From NCBI RefSeq assembly GCF_037153985.1, contig NZ_JBBAYI010000014.1, forward strand, positions 1 through 64,000: a stretch of 64,000 bases of DNA. The letters run 5' to 3'. The number at the start of each line of letters is the position of its first letter. The first letter of the stretch is position 1. The position numbers were made by a program, and so were the translations under genes. Below are positions 63,474 through 64,000 of the stretch, in pieces. Below the pieces are notes generated by a model. It was not told the origin of the DNA. It searched no databases and saw nothing but the letters and a program-made list of their open reading frames with translations. This DNA is from Emticicia sp037153985 (GTDB lineage: Bacteria > Bacteroidota > Bacteroidia > Cytophagales > Spirosomataceae).

Positions 63474-64000
63474 ATGAAAACAACACAAAATACCATCCTG
63501 ATTACAGGAGGAAGTGCAGGAATTGGCCTTGAAATAGCTAAACTTTTCGACCAACACGATAACCATCTCATTATTTTAGGCAGAGATGCTCAGCGGCTTG
63601 CCCAAGCAGCCACACAACTCAAAAATGCCACAACGATTCAGTGTGACGTAAGCAATGCTGCCGATATTGATAAACTTGCCGAAAGAATCCGTGCAGAGTT
63701 CCCGGCCCTGAATGTATTAATCAATAATGCCGGACGTGCGTTTGTACACAACCTTTCAGAAACCAATCAGGCTTTTGAAAAGGCTCAGGAAGAAATGCTT
63801 ACCAATTATTTGTCTGTTATTCGGCTCACAGAAAAACTCCTGCCTGTTCTTTCTCAGCAAGAAACCTCAGCCATTGTGAATGTATCTTCAATTGTTGCGT
63901 TTGCACCCAATCATTTACTATCAACTTATGGCGCAAGTAAAGCTGCTTTACACTCCTATACACAATCGTTAAGACTAACGCTCGAAAACACCCCTGTGAA
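63474..64000 (+). CDS. Short-chain dehydrogenase/reductase, partial at window end
   Basis: The first 175 residues are visible. They have the NAD(P)-binding ILITGGSAGIGLEIAKLF, the NNAG motif, and the catalytic Ser/Tyr/Lys set (VNVSSIVAF, YGASKAALHSY). The gene continues past the window. It is most like the SDR/DltE-type oxidoreductases and is probably in the TetR-controlled operon with the thioesterase. Confidence 0.9.
   Translation, partial: MKTTQNTILITGGSAGIGLEIAKLFDQHDNHLIILGRDAQRLAQAATQLKNATTIQCDVSNAADIDKLAERIRAEFPALNVLINNAGRAFVHNLSETNQAFEKAQEEMLTNYLSVIRLTEKLLPVLSQQETSAIVNVSSIVAFAPNHLLSTYGASKAALHSYTQSLRLTLENTPV

Overview
The window is a chromosomal segment of a Bacteroidota bacterium, probably of the order Cytophagales. 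The evidence is AT-rich DNA of even composition, several promoters of the form TTG, about 20 bases, TAnnTTTG, few Shine-Dalgarno sites, and a gene set typical of that group: DUF2723/GT117 membrane protein, propeller-type sensor kinases, LytTR regulators, DUF4369-like thioredoxin lipoproteins or periplasmic proteins, and 3-coathanger-like C-termini. The genus cannot be fixed from the sequence alone.

Layout. 1-640: the edge of a probable integrated element, a broken tyrosine recombinase next to tRNA-Arg(ACG). 703-2981: tRNA-Arg and an isolated nuoI-nuoJ-nuoK group; NuoI carries a long tail built from a 102-bp tandem repeat. 3178-5514: an FAD-dependent dehydrogenase and a CoA-type Nudix hydrolase. 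5536-13320, all on the minus strand: an RNA-repair operon. 13623-20480: clpP, an XRE regulator, a LytS/LytTR two-component set split by a serine hydrolase, DoxX, rnpA and rpmH. 20504-40752: mostly housekeeping and single enzymes (M61 peptidase, amidohydrolase, phosphatase, gpmI, tig, tRNA-Leu, Rel/SpoT, Fur, purA, groESL, trypsin-like protease, MBL hydrolase, quinone oxidoreductase, M28 peptidase). 40941-44837: PspC, cold-shock protein, a second two-component set, RidA. 44912-53307: a minus-strand regulatory and surface-protein cluster headed by a 1251-residue propeller/7TM sensor kinase. 53432-60974: thioredoxin-like protein, YdcF, GT117, dnaJ, grpE. 61125-64000: nagA, then a TetR-controlled unit with a thioesterase and a short-chain dehydrogenase that runs off the window.

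The most interesting region is the RNA-repair operon. In transcription order it has a promoter near 13300, a 31-codon ORF, an intrinsic terminator, a 55-codon ORF, a second intrinsic terminator, a PcfJ-like protein, an ATP-dependent RNA ligase of the Rnl5/DraRnl type, a small protein with archaeo-eukaryotic-primase-like motifs, a 1.56-kb non-coding block, a slipin (SPFH) protein and RtcB. The non-coding block holds a complete tRNA-His(GTG), an RNA with a tRNA-Asn(GTT) anticodon loop, two tRNA-shaped elements whose anticodon loop is contracted, and several strong hairpins. Two ligases with opposite end requirements, a possible nucleotidyl transferase, and embedded tRNAs and tRNA mimics suggest repair of nuclease-damaged tRNA, with the embedded RNAs as substrates, decoys or sensors. 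The function is inference; the gene order and RNA shapes are read from the sequence.

Other signals worth attention are a matched pair of CTACTAA-N2-TTAGTAG palindromes, each 56-57 bases upstream of a start codon in the propeller-sensor cluster, and a pair of ATACCG/CGGTAT palindromes framing the TetR gene.
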